From NCBI RefSeq assembly GCF_037392515.1, contig NC_090281.1:45608645-45672644 (forward strand): a stretch of DNA of 64,000 nucleotides, written 5' to 3'. The notes under the pieces were generated by a model, which saw only the letters and a program-made list of their open reading frames with translations, had not been told where the DNA came from and did no database searches. The first letter of the stretch is position 1. Each line of letters opens with the position of its first letter. This document shows, piece by piece, positions 35,201 to 44,470 of the stretch. This DNA is from Haliotis asinina. Lineage: Eukaryota > Mollusca > Gastropoda > Lepetellida > Haliotidae. A program made the position numbers and the translations under genes.

Positions 35201-37970
35201 CAAAACCTCCAATAGCAACAAGAAATCCCATTCAGCAGATCTGATATTTCAGTTAGTTTATGAATCACCTTGATTACATAAATAAATAGGTGGTGATAAG
35301 AGGTGATTCCGAAAAAGTAAGCGTATCCCGCCCACCGTTGTCCCTATGGCACCAATCACAAACACACGCAGAGGCAAGTACATTATTGACATTAAAGAAC
35401 GTGGAAAAATCAGTCAAATTAGGGAACTGAATCGGACGTTATTTTTATCACTGATGCGTTAAAACTGGAAACATCTTACAGTGTCTATTGTGAAATCTGA
35501 AACACAACTCAACACCTGGCTGCGTTAGAGTAGGGGTGTTGAGATTGCTGAAACGTAAGGAGCCAATGTTGAACTACGGTTATCACAACCAGCATGAACC
35601 AGAGATGGGCTTCATACATTATACCCATGTGCGGAATCGAACCCGGGCTTCAACCACTACCCCACCGACCCTGTCTATGACGAGGATCATTTAGCACACA
35701 ATGCGTGTGTTCATACTGTAGTGACACGTGAAGGTCCCGGGGGTAGAATAGGCCTTCAGCAACCCATGATTGTCACAAAAGGCGTCTATGCTTGTCGTAA
35801 GAGGCGACTAACGGGATCGATTGGTCAGGCTCGCTGACTTGGTTGACGCATGTCATCGGTTCCCAATTGCACAGATCGATGCTCATGTTGTTGATCACTG
35901 GATTGTATGGTCCAGACTCGATTATTTACAGACCACCGCCATATAGCTGGAATATTGCGGCGTAAAACTAAACTCACTCACTCACTCATATTGTAGTCCA
36001 CTGCTTTTCCTGCCTTGAAAACATGTGTCCCCGCATATATAAACAGTAAACAAACGCCGATTGTTTAATATAATTATTTCAATTGTCACCGGATGTTTAT
36101 ATAGCGCACATACCAACGCATTAGTGCATGCTCAAGGCGCTGTTTTGCATGTGGAATGCTGAAAGTGAAAAATAAGTGCTGAAAACGATAAGCATACTGT
36201 CCTAAAGGCAATCTATGTACACCAGGGTGTGTCTAAAATAAACAAGCTTGCAAAAATTGTAACACGACAACATCAAAGATCAGAATGGGTTGTTATCAGA
36301 GATTATGGCGACTGAATCTACACAACACCTCATTTGTGAGGCCTCTATTTAGTACGTTTTACATATCCACTACAGCTGACACATTTGTTACAACGTTGCT
36401 GTTGATCAGCTTAGGAAAACAAATGATGGTTATTGTCCAGATTAGAAAAATATATATAAAATATATTCATCTTTCTTTGAAATATCATTAAGAGAGCCCT
36501 TTCCTATGTCTTTCTTGTAATGACATATTTTCAGGGGTCAAATATTACTGGTTCATTCTTTTGCAGATTTCCGTCCCTTTTACGTGCCAGGATCAGATAA
36601 ACACTAGTTCGAATCCTGAATAATAACATATGTCTGTCTGTCACTGTATAGACAGGCGTGAATTACCCTCAGATATCCCAAATCAGCCAGAAATATTATT
36701 CATATAATAGCTGAATTAAGATATCTCTATCATTGCCAGGTATATTGTTCAGACGCAAATATTTTTAATGAAGGAGATAAGTAACTCTGATCTAAAGCAA
36801 CAACAAGAACAAAAATTGATTCCTAAATGCGTAGCCTCAATTCACTATAAAGAGCTGCGTAGAAAACAGGTGACTGTGAGTTCGTCTAACCTTGCATCAT
36901 TTTAAAGTTTCCTTTCATATAAAACTGGTATCATGATAACACGAGTAAAACCAGTCGTATTTGCTTCAGTGGGTAACTGGTCATGTAAGTGGCCAGTGGG
37001 TAACTGGTAGCCAGAGCAATCCACTCAGTTCAGATCTATATTGTTTAATTGTACCACCTGATTATGATTCTAACAACTTAATGATGGAGCTTGTCATTTT
37101 TCCCAGGAAGGCAGACATGTTCTACACAGAGTTGCATCCCTTGAGATCACCAGAATCCTCTGACATTGCTTTCGAAACCAAGATTCATACTTTTCATGTT
37201 TTATGTCGGGAATAGTCCCATGTTGTTTGACGTTATGAAATAATAAGCACCAAAGACTTATATCAAAGACCTGTATCAAATATCTGTATCAAAGACCTGT
37301 ATCAAAGATCTGTATCTATTGAAGCGTTCTCCTACATTAAACTGGCACTCTGTCAGTACTAAACAAAGTGGAGTCTCATCAGCACTCACTCACTCACTCT
37401 TACCTCATAGGGGGTAGTCTAATGGTTAGTGTGTTCGTCCGTCGCGGCAGAGCCTCGGGTCGATTCTTCGCATGGGCACACTGTGTGAAGCCCATTCCCG
37501 GTGTCCCACTTTGTAATATTGGTGGGATAATGCTAAAAGCGCCATAAAATTAAACTCACTCACCCACTTACCTCATAGGCGCTTGTAAGGTTGAGCTTGT
37601 GGAAAAATGGCAGAAAGACATGGTTAGTGATGACAGCGGTTGGTATCATTGCCCAGGAAGCGATCCAGAAACTAGTGTTATTGTTGTACATCTCCGTAGG
37701 AGTACCAAGCACAGTAATGGCGGACATAAAACTAGCCATCAAAGACATCGCGATTGGAAACACCCCAATGTCCCGACCACCCATCAAAATGTCGTCTGAA
37801 GTGGCCTTTTTGGCAGCCCTTGCCTCGCGAATCATATAGAAAGCTCCGATTCCTGCCGAAATCACCAACATGACCACAAACAATAAAATGTCCGGCCACC
37901 CAAAACTCCCCACTAGCTCGCCGGGGCACAACTGGCACACTTTTTTGCATATGTCGTCGTTGTCGGCCAT
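19852..37970 (-). CDS. SMCT-A: SLC5A8/SLC5A12-like sodium-coupled monocarboxylate transporter, 15 exons
   Basis: A sodium:solute symporter (SSF) of the SMCT branch, which moves lactate, short-chain fatty acids or related monocarboxylates with Na+ across the plasma membrane. Minus-strand exons: 37970-37572, 34772-34707, 33974-33923, 33237-33170, 32455-32301, 32093-31953, 31514-31385, 30517-30429, 28434-28310, 27564-27494, 25084-24998, 24391-24171, 23738-23638, 23277-23116, 20232-19852. Phases agree through exon 14. Signatures include DILMGGRDIGVFPIAMSL, ASFMSAITVLGTPTEMY, YLENRFN, YAPSLALN, GGLRAVVWTD, YAANQTTIQRY, PGLAGLFVA, the Na2-site serines SSISSGLNAL and FGMSGGPLLGLF. About 13 membrane segments are expected. 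ATG at 37968-37970 has a good context (A at -3, G at +4). Exons 1-14 give about 622 codons. The exon 14/15 junction does not keep phase with the best donor (see finding), so the protein is either about 625 or about 731 aa. SLC5A6-like substrates cannot be excluded. Confidence 0.9.
20408..20624 (-). repeat. SINE family B copy
   Basis: In plus orientation it runs from tgtttaacgccgcgctcagc to ttcttcacgggttt, in SMCT-A intron 14. Several blocks are diverged. Confidence 0.7.
20625..23115 (-). other. SMCT-A intron 14, remainder
   Basis: No repeat or exon is recognised beyond the SINE. A small exon of length 2 modulo 3 could hide here and would restore the phase between exons 14 and 15. I could not identify one by eye. 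Confidence 0.4.
23116..23277 (-). CDS. SMCT-A exon 14 (juxtamembrane tail)
   Basis: It starts GFNTPSKVKASFIHQACDRL then CCYLPLSCVKVN, matching SMCT-B in the CGTLCCCLPKCLVN region, so frame and acceptor are supported. With the best donor (CAG then gtaacg) it ends one base into a codon. A weaker in-phase donor (gtagaa) lies 52 bp earlier, at 23168. Confidence 0.75.
23352..23373. repeat. Poly-C tract
   Basis: A run of about 22 C in SMCT-A intron 13. Read on the minus strand it makes a poly-Gly frame that is not a gene. Confidence 0.95.
23638..23738 (-). CDS. SMCT-A exon 13 (last membrane helix)
   Basis: 101 nt, WIYHMSYLWYALYAVLVSVL then TGVIVTFITSTCT. Acceptor atatttcag, donor gtgagc. Confidence 0.9.
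24171..24391 (-). CDS. SMCT-A exon 12
   Basis: 221 nt. A membrane helix (GALCGLILSTAMAFWAGVGS) is followed by an extracellular loop with N-glycosylation sequons NVS, NCS and NST, ending in PYGQDL. Donor gtaaga. The loop is unlike that of SMCT-B. Confidence 0.88.
24998..25084 (-). CDS. SMCT-A exon 11
   Basis: 87 nt, IVLSIFGMSGGPLLGLFICG then IFIPFINAW. GGPLLGLF is a strong SMCT signature. Donor gtaagt. Confidence 0.92.
25455..27155. repeat. 32-bp minisatellite, about 53 copies, in SMCT-A intron 10
   Basis: The unit is tagactgtcgctaacgcagt followed by tgtatgttacag. Main variants are ACGG/ACAG, ttgg for ttgt, and ctgtcgcag for ctaacgcag. The variant pair ggatgttacag plus ctgtcgcag occurs at about 26370 and again 640 bp (20 units) later. 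Confidence 0.96.
27285..27420 (+). pseudogene. Second copy of the EF-hand gene 3' end
   Basis: Segments tctgtgacttagtcacaagc, accttctgagggtacct and tctatctggttgttctttac parallel the EF-hand stop codon and 3' UTR at 16488-16610. The coding part upstream is hardly recognisable. It lies on the plus strand inside SMCT-A intron 10. It could instead be a shared repeat unit. Confidence 0.55.
27421..27482 (+). repeat. SINE family B 5' fragment
   Basis: gggttagaatggatcttcag, then cccatgcttgtcgtaagagg and cgactaatgggattgggt. It stops 11 bp before the SMCT-A exon 10 donor. Confidence 0.7.
27494..27564 (-). CDS. SMCT-A exon 10
   Basis: 71 nt, GLVFGGVVIAVAFLARLLGQ then TVLQ. Acceptor tctttcag, donor gtatgt. 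Confidence 0.9.
28310..28434 (-). CDS. SMCT-A exon 9 (Na2 site)
   Basis: 125 nt, SSISSGLNALSIVFLEDIL then a polar segment with VNRTAKVI. The paired serines are those that bind sodium in SSF proteins. Acceptor ttcacag, donor gttggt (weak). Confidence 0.9.
29124..29202 (+). repeat. Family A SINE head
   Basis: gggtagaccagtggttaaag (box A side) and gagttcgattcccacatgg (box B). Truncated after the head. Confidence 0.7.
29288..29540 (+). repeat. SINE family B copy
   Basis: From acgatccggtaatacg through ttagaattgatcttcagc and gttgatcactggattgtctg to atatagcagagtgtggcg. The terminal ACTCAC tail is lost. Confidence 0.7.
29745..30230 (-). repeat. SINE family C, interrupted by a family B SINE
   Basis: The two halves (29745-29870 and 30137-30230) align with the uninterrupted copy at 31545-31775: both share tagtcctgaatggagcatat, then cgagacatgcagcaattcg, then gtatttgaacccacgattat. 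Read on the minus strand, the head has a box B-like ggttcaaatac. Confidence 0.75.
29871..30136 (-). repeat. SINE family B, full length with target-site duplication
   Basis: A 266-bp copy flanked by the 10-bp direct repeat CAGCACGAAT (29861-29870 and 30137-30146). In plus orientation it runs from cagtgagtgagtgagtttag to ggaccttcacgggtc. It is the best-preserved family B copy in the window. Confidence 0.9.
30429..30517 (-). CDS. SMCT-A exon 8
   Basis: 89 nt, LLPFLVMDKLTFLPGLAGLF then VASLFSASL. Acceptor ctttcag, donor gtaaga. Confidence 0.9.
31385..31514 (-). CDS. SMCT-A exon 7
   Basis: 130 nt, a membrane helix (PPTLILSCLVCFVGLVIFAV) followed by NECDPYMLGHVKARDQ. Acceptor gtatttcag, donor gtctgt (weak). 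Confidence 0.88.
31545..31775 (-). repeat. SINE family C copy
   Basis: In plus orientation it starts with gtttaacgttgttttaaacc and aatattccg, the reverse of the shared SINE tail. It ends with tttgaaccaacgattataaa and an ACACGGGTACACG-like head. It lies in SMCT-A intron 6. Confidence 0.7.
31953..32093 (-). CDS. SMCT-A exon 6
   Basis: 141 nt with WDPDPTVRHSVWSLIIGSW and the conserved TIYAANQTTIQRYLAIKK. Acceptor ttggacag, donor gtaagt. Confidence 0.9.
32301..32455 (-). CDS. SMCT-A exon 5
   Basis: 155 nt. It starts GGLRAVVWTDTFQTFVVMAG and ends in ANEKGRIFFF plus two bases. Acceptor ccggcag, donor gtgagt. Confidence 0.9.
32560..32830. repeat. Degenerate tandem repeat of about 24 bp
   Basis: cctacgtagcactgttggtg and ccctgcttagcactcacatc type units repeat about 10 times in SMCT-A intron 4. 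Confidence 0.75.
33170..33237 (-). CDS. SMCT-A exon 4
   Basis: 68 nt, VTGLSLELCIAIIGVVCTFY then TAL; acceptor tttccag, donor gtgagt. Confidence 0.88.
33385..33500. repeat. Short tandem duplication near a pogo-like end
   Basis: aaagagaaatacgcggggac is repeated about 69 bp apart. A terminal repeat-like acagtgaaacaccgctgtgt lies just upstream near 33340. Probably part of a decayed MITE in SMCT-A intron 3. Confidence 0.45.
33761..33880 (-). repeat. SINE family B fragment
   Basis: tttagttttacgccgcactt and agcaatattccagatatgcg in plus orientation, degraded after ttatttatctacgc. It lies about 40 bp upstream (plus coordinates) of SMCT-A exon 3. Confidence 0.65.
33923..33974 (-). CDS. SMCT-A exon 3
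   Basis: 52 nt, LLFMGVVLYAPSLALNS, acceptor gcttgcag, donor gtaagc, leaves one base. Confidence 0.88.
34707..34772 (-). CDS. SMCT-A exon 2
   Basis: 22 codons, YLENRFNRSVRVCASILFLL then NM; acceptor atttcag, donor gtaacg. Same length as SMCT-B exon 2. Confidence 0.88.
35597..35672 (-). repeat. Family A SINE head fragment
   Basis: agagatgggcttcatacatt then tgcggaatcgaacccgggct and tcaaccactaccccaccgac, the reverse of head and body. Confidence 0.65.
35725..35989 (+). repeat. SINE family B, full length
   Basis: From cacgtgaaggtcccgggggt to the tail agctggaatattgcggcgta with aaactaaactcactcactca. It lies in SMCT-A intron 1. Confidence 0.85.
37255..37318. repeat. Short tandem repeat, about 17 bp
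   Basis: tatcaaagacctg repeats with small changes about five times in SMCT-A intron 1, near exon 1. Confidence 0.8.
37408..37562 (+). repeat. Family A SINE
   Basis: Head ggggtagtctaatggttagt, box B cctcgggtcgattcttcg, body gtgaagcccattcccggtgt, tail aaattaaactcactcaccc. It ends 10 bp from the SMCT-A exon 1 donor side. Confidence 0.8.
37572..37970 (-). CDS. SMCT-A exon 1
   Basis: 133 codons, donor gtaagt, phase 0. It carries an N-terminal extension with three cysteines (CKKVCQLC), a first membrane segment (LLFVVMLVISAGIGAFYMI), the unwound core helix (MSLMASFMSAITVLGTP) and a third segment ending in FLPFFHKLNLTSAYE. Confidence 0.92.
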
Positions 37971-39166
37971 CTTGGATTTTGATGTCTTGTAGTTTTAGTA
38001 TAGTGGGTCTACAGAATATAGACCGAGGCTGGTGAAATCAAAAGTTGCAGCATCGCTGCTCTGTCATAAAGTTCGCGATGTTCATGAAATATACTACCGT
38101 ATGCGATGTCGGCGGACATCCATGTCTGTGAATTGCGTAGTTGAGAATCAACGATTTGACCCAAGTGAGTTGTCGCACCCACCTTTGGTCCTACAGTAGA
38201 TCTTGTCAGCGCAGGTGATAGCAATGTCCTGTCAATCACAGACGAAATGTAGGTTAATTTACAGGGTCACTGAAAGGCTGTTAGTGAAATGTACATTGTC
38301 CTGTCAATTTTACTCCCACAAGCCCGAATCACTCCCATGTCCATTTTCTCCCATCCTCTGTACTGCTGCCTGAAATGTACATGTATCTGGATTGTCGATT
38401 TCTCACCCTGTCAATTTCATCGAAGTGAAATCTACACGTCGGTATGCGGTATGTTCCTTATGAAACAAATCCACGAACAGAGAACGGTTTAAGATGAATC
38501 GAAATCAAAACAAGTCAGTGTCGCCCGGTCCTGTCATATCCACAGGCTGTTATCGCGCATACGTGTGTCCCCAGATACGACAGTCACAGATAGAGACAGA
38601 TTAGAAATGTAAATATGGCTGGCCTCTGCTGCACTCAGACCGAAAAGAAATCGGATGTGGGTTTGTTCCAACTGCTGATAAAGGTGACAGGAGTATAAGG
38701 GGTATTTATTTTTTGCCACAAAGTAAAGGTCTCTTGGCCTCTGTTCAAATTATAGTCATTGCATTCTAGGTCTTCAAAATCGAAAAGTCAAACTAAAGGT
38801 TCATAGGTTTGTAAATGCTAAAACAGAATCTCAGTGGTGACCGTGACATTTGTCAGATACTTTAGGCTGAGTGAGTGAGTGGATAGGATGGCAGGTGAGT
38901 GAGAGTGACAGTAACAGTGAGCGAGTTTAAAATGTCACCAGTAAACAGCTCATTGCAATAACCACATAGAGAGGTAAGGGAAAAAACGTTTAAAAAAATT
39001 AATAAAAACAATTTGTTTTTATCACACCCGTTACTAAATGCAATTTAAAAATGACGCAACCTTTGACTTCTGTATGCAGTAATCATCAAATACTGCATGA
39101 AGTGAAATTAAGAATTTTGCTGTTGGTCAAATTCATTGTTATAACTTTTGCCTTTTACCTCTTTAA

Positions 39167-39325
39167 ATGTGAGCGAGGTTAGTTTTACGCCACTTCTAAT
39201 AAATCTTGCAATATCACTCCGGGGGGACACCAGAAGTAGACTTCAGACAGTGTGCCCATGTGGGGAATCGAACCGAACTCGTGACGAGCAAAGGTTTTAA
39301 CCACTAGGCTACCTCACAACCCCTT
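39167..39325 (-). repeat. Family A SINE
   Basis: The reverse complement of a near full copy: gttagttttacgccacttct, ggggacaccagaagtagact, gggaatcgaaccgaactcgt, aaccactaggctacctcac. Confidence 0.8.
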
Positions 39326-39749
39326 CAACTGTAAGGAAATTGAACCCAGCGTTCAGTAGCATATAACACGTAACTCATTCATGCTAATGAGTCGCCGTAA
39401 TTAGCTGTGTCCCTTGAGCACGCCAGAGCCATCAGTCTCTTGGCATGCTGGTAAGCCCGGTTTACTTATCCCTATTTCGAGTTATTTAATCATTCAGCGA
39501 TCTCATTTGAACCTAAAAGGACTGTATGTTTCCCCGCGTCGACACGATAGCAAAGTTTCTGTGAGGCACCAAAGAGGCCCCCTCCGCTTCAAACGTGATA
39601 ACATATCTTCAATGTTTGTTGATATGTTGTTGAAAACAAAACAACACAGGCTGAATACACATAATGAACAATCTTAATTTAATGTAGCACTCATATTAGA
39701 TTCTGTTATGTCTATATCTTGCTAATATATTTTTCTTTTAAGTATCAAT

Positions 39750-39848
39750 TTGTTCCCGCATGGTGCAAGGTGTGAAGCCCATTTCTGGTGTTCAGTGAGA
39801 TTTCTGGAGTATAAGTAAAAGCGGCGTAAAATCAAACTCACTCACTTG
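39750..39848 (+). repeat. Family A SINE 3' half
   Basis: gtgaagcccatttctggtgt and taaaagcggcgtaaaatcaa with actcactcact. The tRNA-like head is missing. Confidence 0.7.
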
Positions 39849-41103
39849 CTGACCGCGCCTAAAAGAGACTTTAAACCGTTATATATTATTTCAATAGAAC
39901 CAGAATTTATGTCCGTTTGAGAGCTATTTTCGAATATCCTGCATACAACTTGTTACTGAAACCAGTTCGACAAACGACAGTAGGAAGCAAATTGTTTACG
40001 TTCCATATATAGCAAGTGTTGTCGGCTTTGGAGCTGATCGTCTCAAAGTTTCAATTATCAATTTCAGGCAAGTACATTATTAAATAATACAAATGCCCCA
40101 ATACATTATTAAATAATACAGGCCAAACCATTATCGAAAATGAGTGAAATTGTGCCTTTCGGGACACCGTCGTCAAGTCATATGGCCGTAATCTGCTGAG
40201 GTAAGCATAACCTGTGTATAATCTGTACATCCCCTTTCGAGATCAGTGTTTGGTAGTCTATTAATTGCTCAATATTTTAACATTTTTAATACGGTTCAGT
40301 CTAATGTAATCCCAAACACATATGGCAATATCCGAGCACATTTATACATGACGACAAATCCACTAAAGATTTTGCCGAAATGAGCGAATATTGCCAAAAT
40401 TATTGTATACATAATAATTGGCTGGGCCAGATATATTTCCCTGTCAGCTTTCCGTGTATCCATTAAGTGCTTGGTGTGAGGAGGCATTTCAAGCAATCAG
40501 TTTTAGAATATTCACCTGTGCCACCGCCTGATAGTTTGTATTAACACTGGTGACTAACTTTATTTTTTATTTTAAAACCGACAGTATTTGACAATAAGGA
40601 CGAACATTACGAGCCATATATCAGCTCTGAGGCTGCCCCTCACGTCCTACTGACTAGATTACACCAATGGTCACTTTCCGGGGATTAGACGGCCTGAGGT
40701 CACGAGGTCGAAGTTCGACTGTTGACCAGGGGTCAGTGGCTCATCTCCATTGATGCACACACGTGCTAAGAAATGGCCGGTTTTATCATCTCTCACTTGT
40801 CTGTATTGACTGGTTTATTTATCAGATATTACACGTGTTAGACGATTTACTCACTTCTACATGTATGTATCAATGTAATTGATTTTGTTTTGTATTATTA
40901 CCTAGTCTTGATAATTATCCTTAGTTGGTAATCACTCTAATTGCACAAGAACACAGCTAACTTATGAAGGATTGCGTTACTGGTATTTGTCGCTTTGCTA
41001 AATGTTCTATTTGAAATATTTAATTCTGTTCGTGACTTAGAACAATAATAGACATATCAGACAGCTGAAGTTCATAACTATATCCAACACAAATGTATCA
41101 TAC

Positions 41104-41194
41104 CTGATCGTATATCCGGGCTTTGGCTTGTCGTCAATAACTGGCAGCATGTTGAGGCTCATCAGCATTGTCGGCACCGGCTTCATACGCTCCC
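41104..41194 (-). CDS. Candidate exon of an unidentified gene
   Basis: Between acceptor tcattaag and donor gtatga on the minus strand lies an open 91-nt segment. It reads ERMKPVPTMLMSLNMLPVID then DKPKPGYTI in one frame, with exon-like composition. The other two frames are not compelling. I do not recognise the family and see no partner exon nearby, so it may be a lone exon, a relic or chance. Confidence 0.3.
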
Positions 41195-41244
41195 CTTAAT
41201 GAAAACGAAATCGTTACATAAACCTTGCAACGTCTTCCTTACCA

Positions 41245-41305
41245 TGGGTGTCCGTACGTCATCGTAGGGTGTCCGTACGCCATTGTAGGGTGTCCGATGA
41301 TAGGC
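41245..41305. repeat. 22-bp short tandem repeat
   Basis: gggtgtccgtacgtcatcgt occurs about 2.5 times in a row. Confidence 0.75.
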
Positions 41306-41436
41306 TTCGTGCACGAGTGGTGGTGTAATTCTGTATTTTCATACCTCAAAATATTCATCCTCGTTCGTTTGATCAAGCTATCATAAACAATATTGAACTT
41401 TTTGGGTTCCGGTTCCCTTTCTTTTTCACTGCAGGT

Positions 41437-41649
41437 ATCACTGTTAACAGGTGTGTTTTCCTTGTGGACTGTAGCTGGGTGTTTGTGGCAGGCAGGGCGA
41501 TGTTCTTTGCCGGGACTTATTTCGTTAATCTCAAACCGGCAGTGTCCACGGAGATGTTCATCATTGCCATTTTGCTTACATTTACTGTCGTGCTATATTC
41601 ATATGTCTATGCAGTAAGTAGACGCCATTTGGGAAGAGACGAAACCTGA
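41437..41649 (+). pseudogene. Possible class A GPCR fragment
   Basis: The open frame begins ITVNRCVFLV, which resembles the end of GPCR helix 3 (ITVxRYVxIV). Later it reads MFIIAILLTFTVVLYSYVYA then VSRRHLGRD, which resembles helix 5 without proline running into loop 3. The distance between the two is too short for a complete helix 4 and outer loop, so it would be a deletion derivative. Alternatively it is an unrelated hydrophobic frame; a tempting donor gtaagt follows VYA. Confidence 0.3.
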
Positions 41650-42385
41650 CGAGATAAGACAGGAAACTAGGGCAGAGTGAGGTAGCCGTCTCCGACCGCC
41701 GTATATATGCACCTCAAGCTTTCATTAATTACAGAACGGAAACTTTTGATTTCCTATTATTATTCCACAACATTCCAAGTTGTCAGGTGTGTATCAGTGG
41801 TCACCCTGGATGGTAATGTTGCTATTTAAGATTTATGTTAAAGTAGGTTGTTATATTGTCTAACTGACCCTTAGTACTTTCGGACTGACCATGTGTGTCG
41901 ACTCTATGATGTAAGGATAACAGATGTATTGGTGTTTCCCAGAGAGCGCGACCCTTTACGCCAGCTTGACCAGGTTAGCCTGCGTAATGGTCTCAGGCTC
42001 CAAGCTGGAATGACAGTGTGGTTAGTCATATATGTGAAATATAGAATGTCTTGTATGTTGTGGTCAGGTAGAGCAAATTCAACCCTGATTTTACTTTAGA
42101 AGTGTTGAGACTAGATCACAATGGAGGTAAGGATAAGATGTAATTCCTAGCAAGAAATAACTGGTAAAAGAAAGCACTTCTTAAATATCTAGAAAAAATA
42201 ACATGGAATGTATCGCGAGACAATTAGAAAGTTGCTTTCGCAAGGGACGTCTCCATTGAAGATATGTAATAAAATATGAAATACAATAAGTCATCAAAAC
42301 GTACAAGGTTATGAGAGAAAAGGAAATTATGTAACAAACAGCTTGGACTTCCCATGCTTCTCAAACAGCAGGAGTAATGAAGCGT

Positions 42386-42545
42386 AGTATAGAAGTACAG
42401 TCGAACCCCATTGTCTCGAACTCGGTTGAGACGAATTCTCGGATGTGTCGAACTGACATCTCGGTCCCTGCCGATTTCCTTATATTTATCATTATTTTTA
42501 CCCTGATGTGTCGAACTAGATGTGTCGAATTCCCGGTTGTGTCGA
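42386..42545. mobile_element. Pogo/Tigger-like MITE fragment
   Basis: tacagtcgaaccccattgtc then tcgaactcggttgagacg is typical of pogo-like terminal repeats. tgtcgaactgacatctcgg and gtgtcgaattcccggttgtg follow. A matching inverse end is not clear. Confidence 0.45.
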
Positions 42546-43009
42546 ACTCATTTTGTATCTTGAAGTTATGTTTATATGAAGACATGAGGCATACCCAAAC
42601 TCACAATGTGTGAAAATCGTTATTTTCACTCTGAGCATTGAGCTAGAAGCTTGACTACAATTATTGTATGTTGAATGCTCATTGAATAATATTACCACTG
42701 TCTTCATTGTCATTACTACTATGCAATATATTACTTCTGTTGTGTATCATATTGTCATAGTAAGTGTGCAATTATTAAATTTGTATTGTATCTGTACTGT
42801 ATATGACATTTGTATGTGTAATTGTGATTTGTATTGCTTCTTTGTAGGTCAATTCTTAATTGTTTCTTGGCCCCTCCCCTCCAGAGCAATACTTGGTCTT
42901 TCAGTACGCAAGCAGGTTCGCACACACACAAACACATATTCAATAAACAGCGTCCACAACAGTTGATTTCCCTGTAGGGTTATACTAATAGCTATTTCAA
43001 CCTTGTGAA

Positions 43010-44010
43010 CCTGTACCGCTCACATAAACAAATTCCTAGGTGCCCGCCTAAAGTCTCCCAGCCACCAGGTACAGATCAGCAAATTAAAACAGGTGCCCAC
43101 GGAGGGTGATAAATATCTTTACTTACCCCCTTAATCAAAACTACAATCCAGATCAAGGTCAAACAGGTTAAAATTAAAGTTTCGGTAGATACAGGTGCTA
43201 CAATTAGTGGCATTCACATGAAATTCCTTAAAGAAAATAGGAATTTACAACAGTCTCACTTCACTAGATATTAGGTGTAGGTGGCGAACGACATCCAGTC
43301 CTTGGGTTAGCTGCACTTGGTATCAACATGTCATACTGTCATCACACTGTCGTCTTTGGTATGGATTTTTCGCAGACTAACAAAGTACCATAGATCTGTC
43401 AGCACGAACAGTCAATCTTCATGATGGCCTTATGTCAGTTTCTCTGTTAGCAACCAATGCAGGACGTGTTCGACCTCTACGGAGTGTCAGTATCCAACCC
43501 AGTTCTCAGGCAGATATTCCAGTACATATTTCGCGCTGTCATCAAACAACCCCTTCTCTTGGAACCTTATCCATGCATACAGAAGCTTACGTTACAAGGT
43601 GTCAAATGTCTAATCAACTACGTCAGCAGTAAAACTTGCATGAGATTTCTCAATCAAAACATTCAAACTCAGTTGTCGTAAAGTTGCTTCTGTCACTGAC
43701 CCTTCTTTCAGATAGGTCTTTTAGGTCTTGCCTGTTATTAACGAAAATGTGTTTCAAATTTTTCAAAACTTGCAGCCGCTCTGTATAATCTCCTCCAAAA
43801 GGACACTCCCTTTCAATGGTCGGAGGAATGTCAACTAGCCTTTGTCCATCTACAGAAATCCTTAACATCAGCTCCTATCTCAGCGTATCCAGATCCAGAA
43901 CAACCTTATATCCTCTCCACGGGATGCTTCAGGCCAGTGAATACTGGGTCCATACTTACCAGATTAACATCCCACGGTCGACATCAGTTCCGCAGTCGCG
44001 GGGATGCCAT
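43010..44010 (+). mobile_element. Gypsy (Ty3)-type LTR retrotransposon relic
   Basis: A broken fossil pol region on the plus strand. Two parts are recognisable: an aspartic protease-like segment near 43140-43270 (VDTGATIS) and an RT/RNase H junction-like segment near 43770-43930 (DTPFQWSEECQLAF). No LTRs are evident, so age cannot be measured. It appears old and incomplete, with several breaks. Confidence 0.8.
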
Positions 44011-44470
44011 ACTGGAAACGCAACTTGATCATTAACACGACAGATTCAGACATATGTGAATGCTGTCAAAACTAGGTGTGTGGAGAATTTTGAAGTCACC
44101 AGGAAGTTATTGTTTTGTGTGATACCAAACGACATGTCCCTTCAAGGTCAAAGTGTGGACTGTTTAGTTTTGTTAGTAGCTTTTCCATAACATTGCTTGG
44201 AACAGCCACCACAAATGACGTAAACATTGCTAAGTATATCAATGCACTTGTCATGTTGAAATTAGTGTCAAATATCTGCCAAACATCTGTCTTCTTCTAC
44301 GTCTTTAACTGACTCTCGCTTCCACAATGTCATGGTAGCAATCACAGCAAACCATATCGCTATCCATTGTACAACGATTACTCTTAACAGGGATATCAGT
44401 TCCTTAACGCATCTTTACTTGTGTTATCAGCACTTCTTGTGGACCAACTAGAGCAGGCATCTGCTATTGA

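Larger units (their letters stand above)
37971..41103. other. Upstream region of SMCT-A
   Basis: It would hold the SMCT-A leader and promoter; no clear TATA or other element can be named. Two family A SINEs lie at 39167-39325 and 39750-39848. A 30-bp duplication (acattattaaataatacaa) occurs at 40075-40125. Confidence 0.4.
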
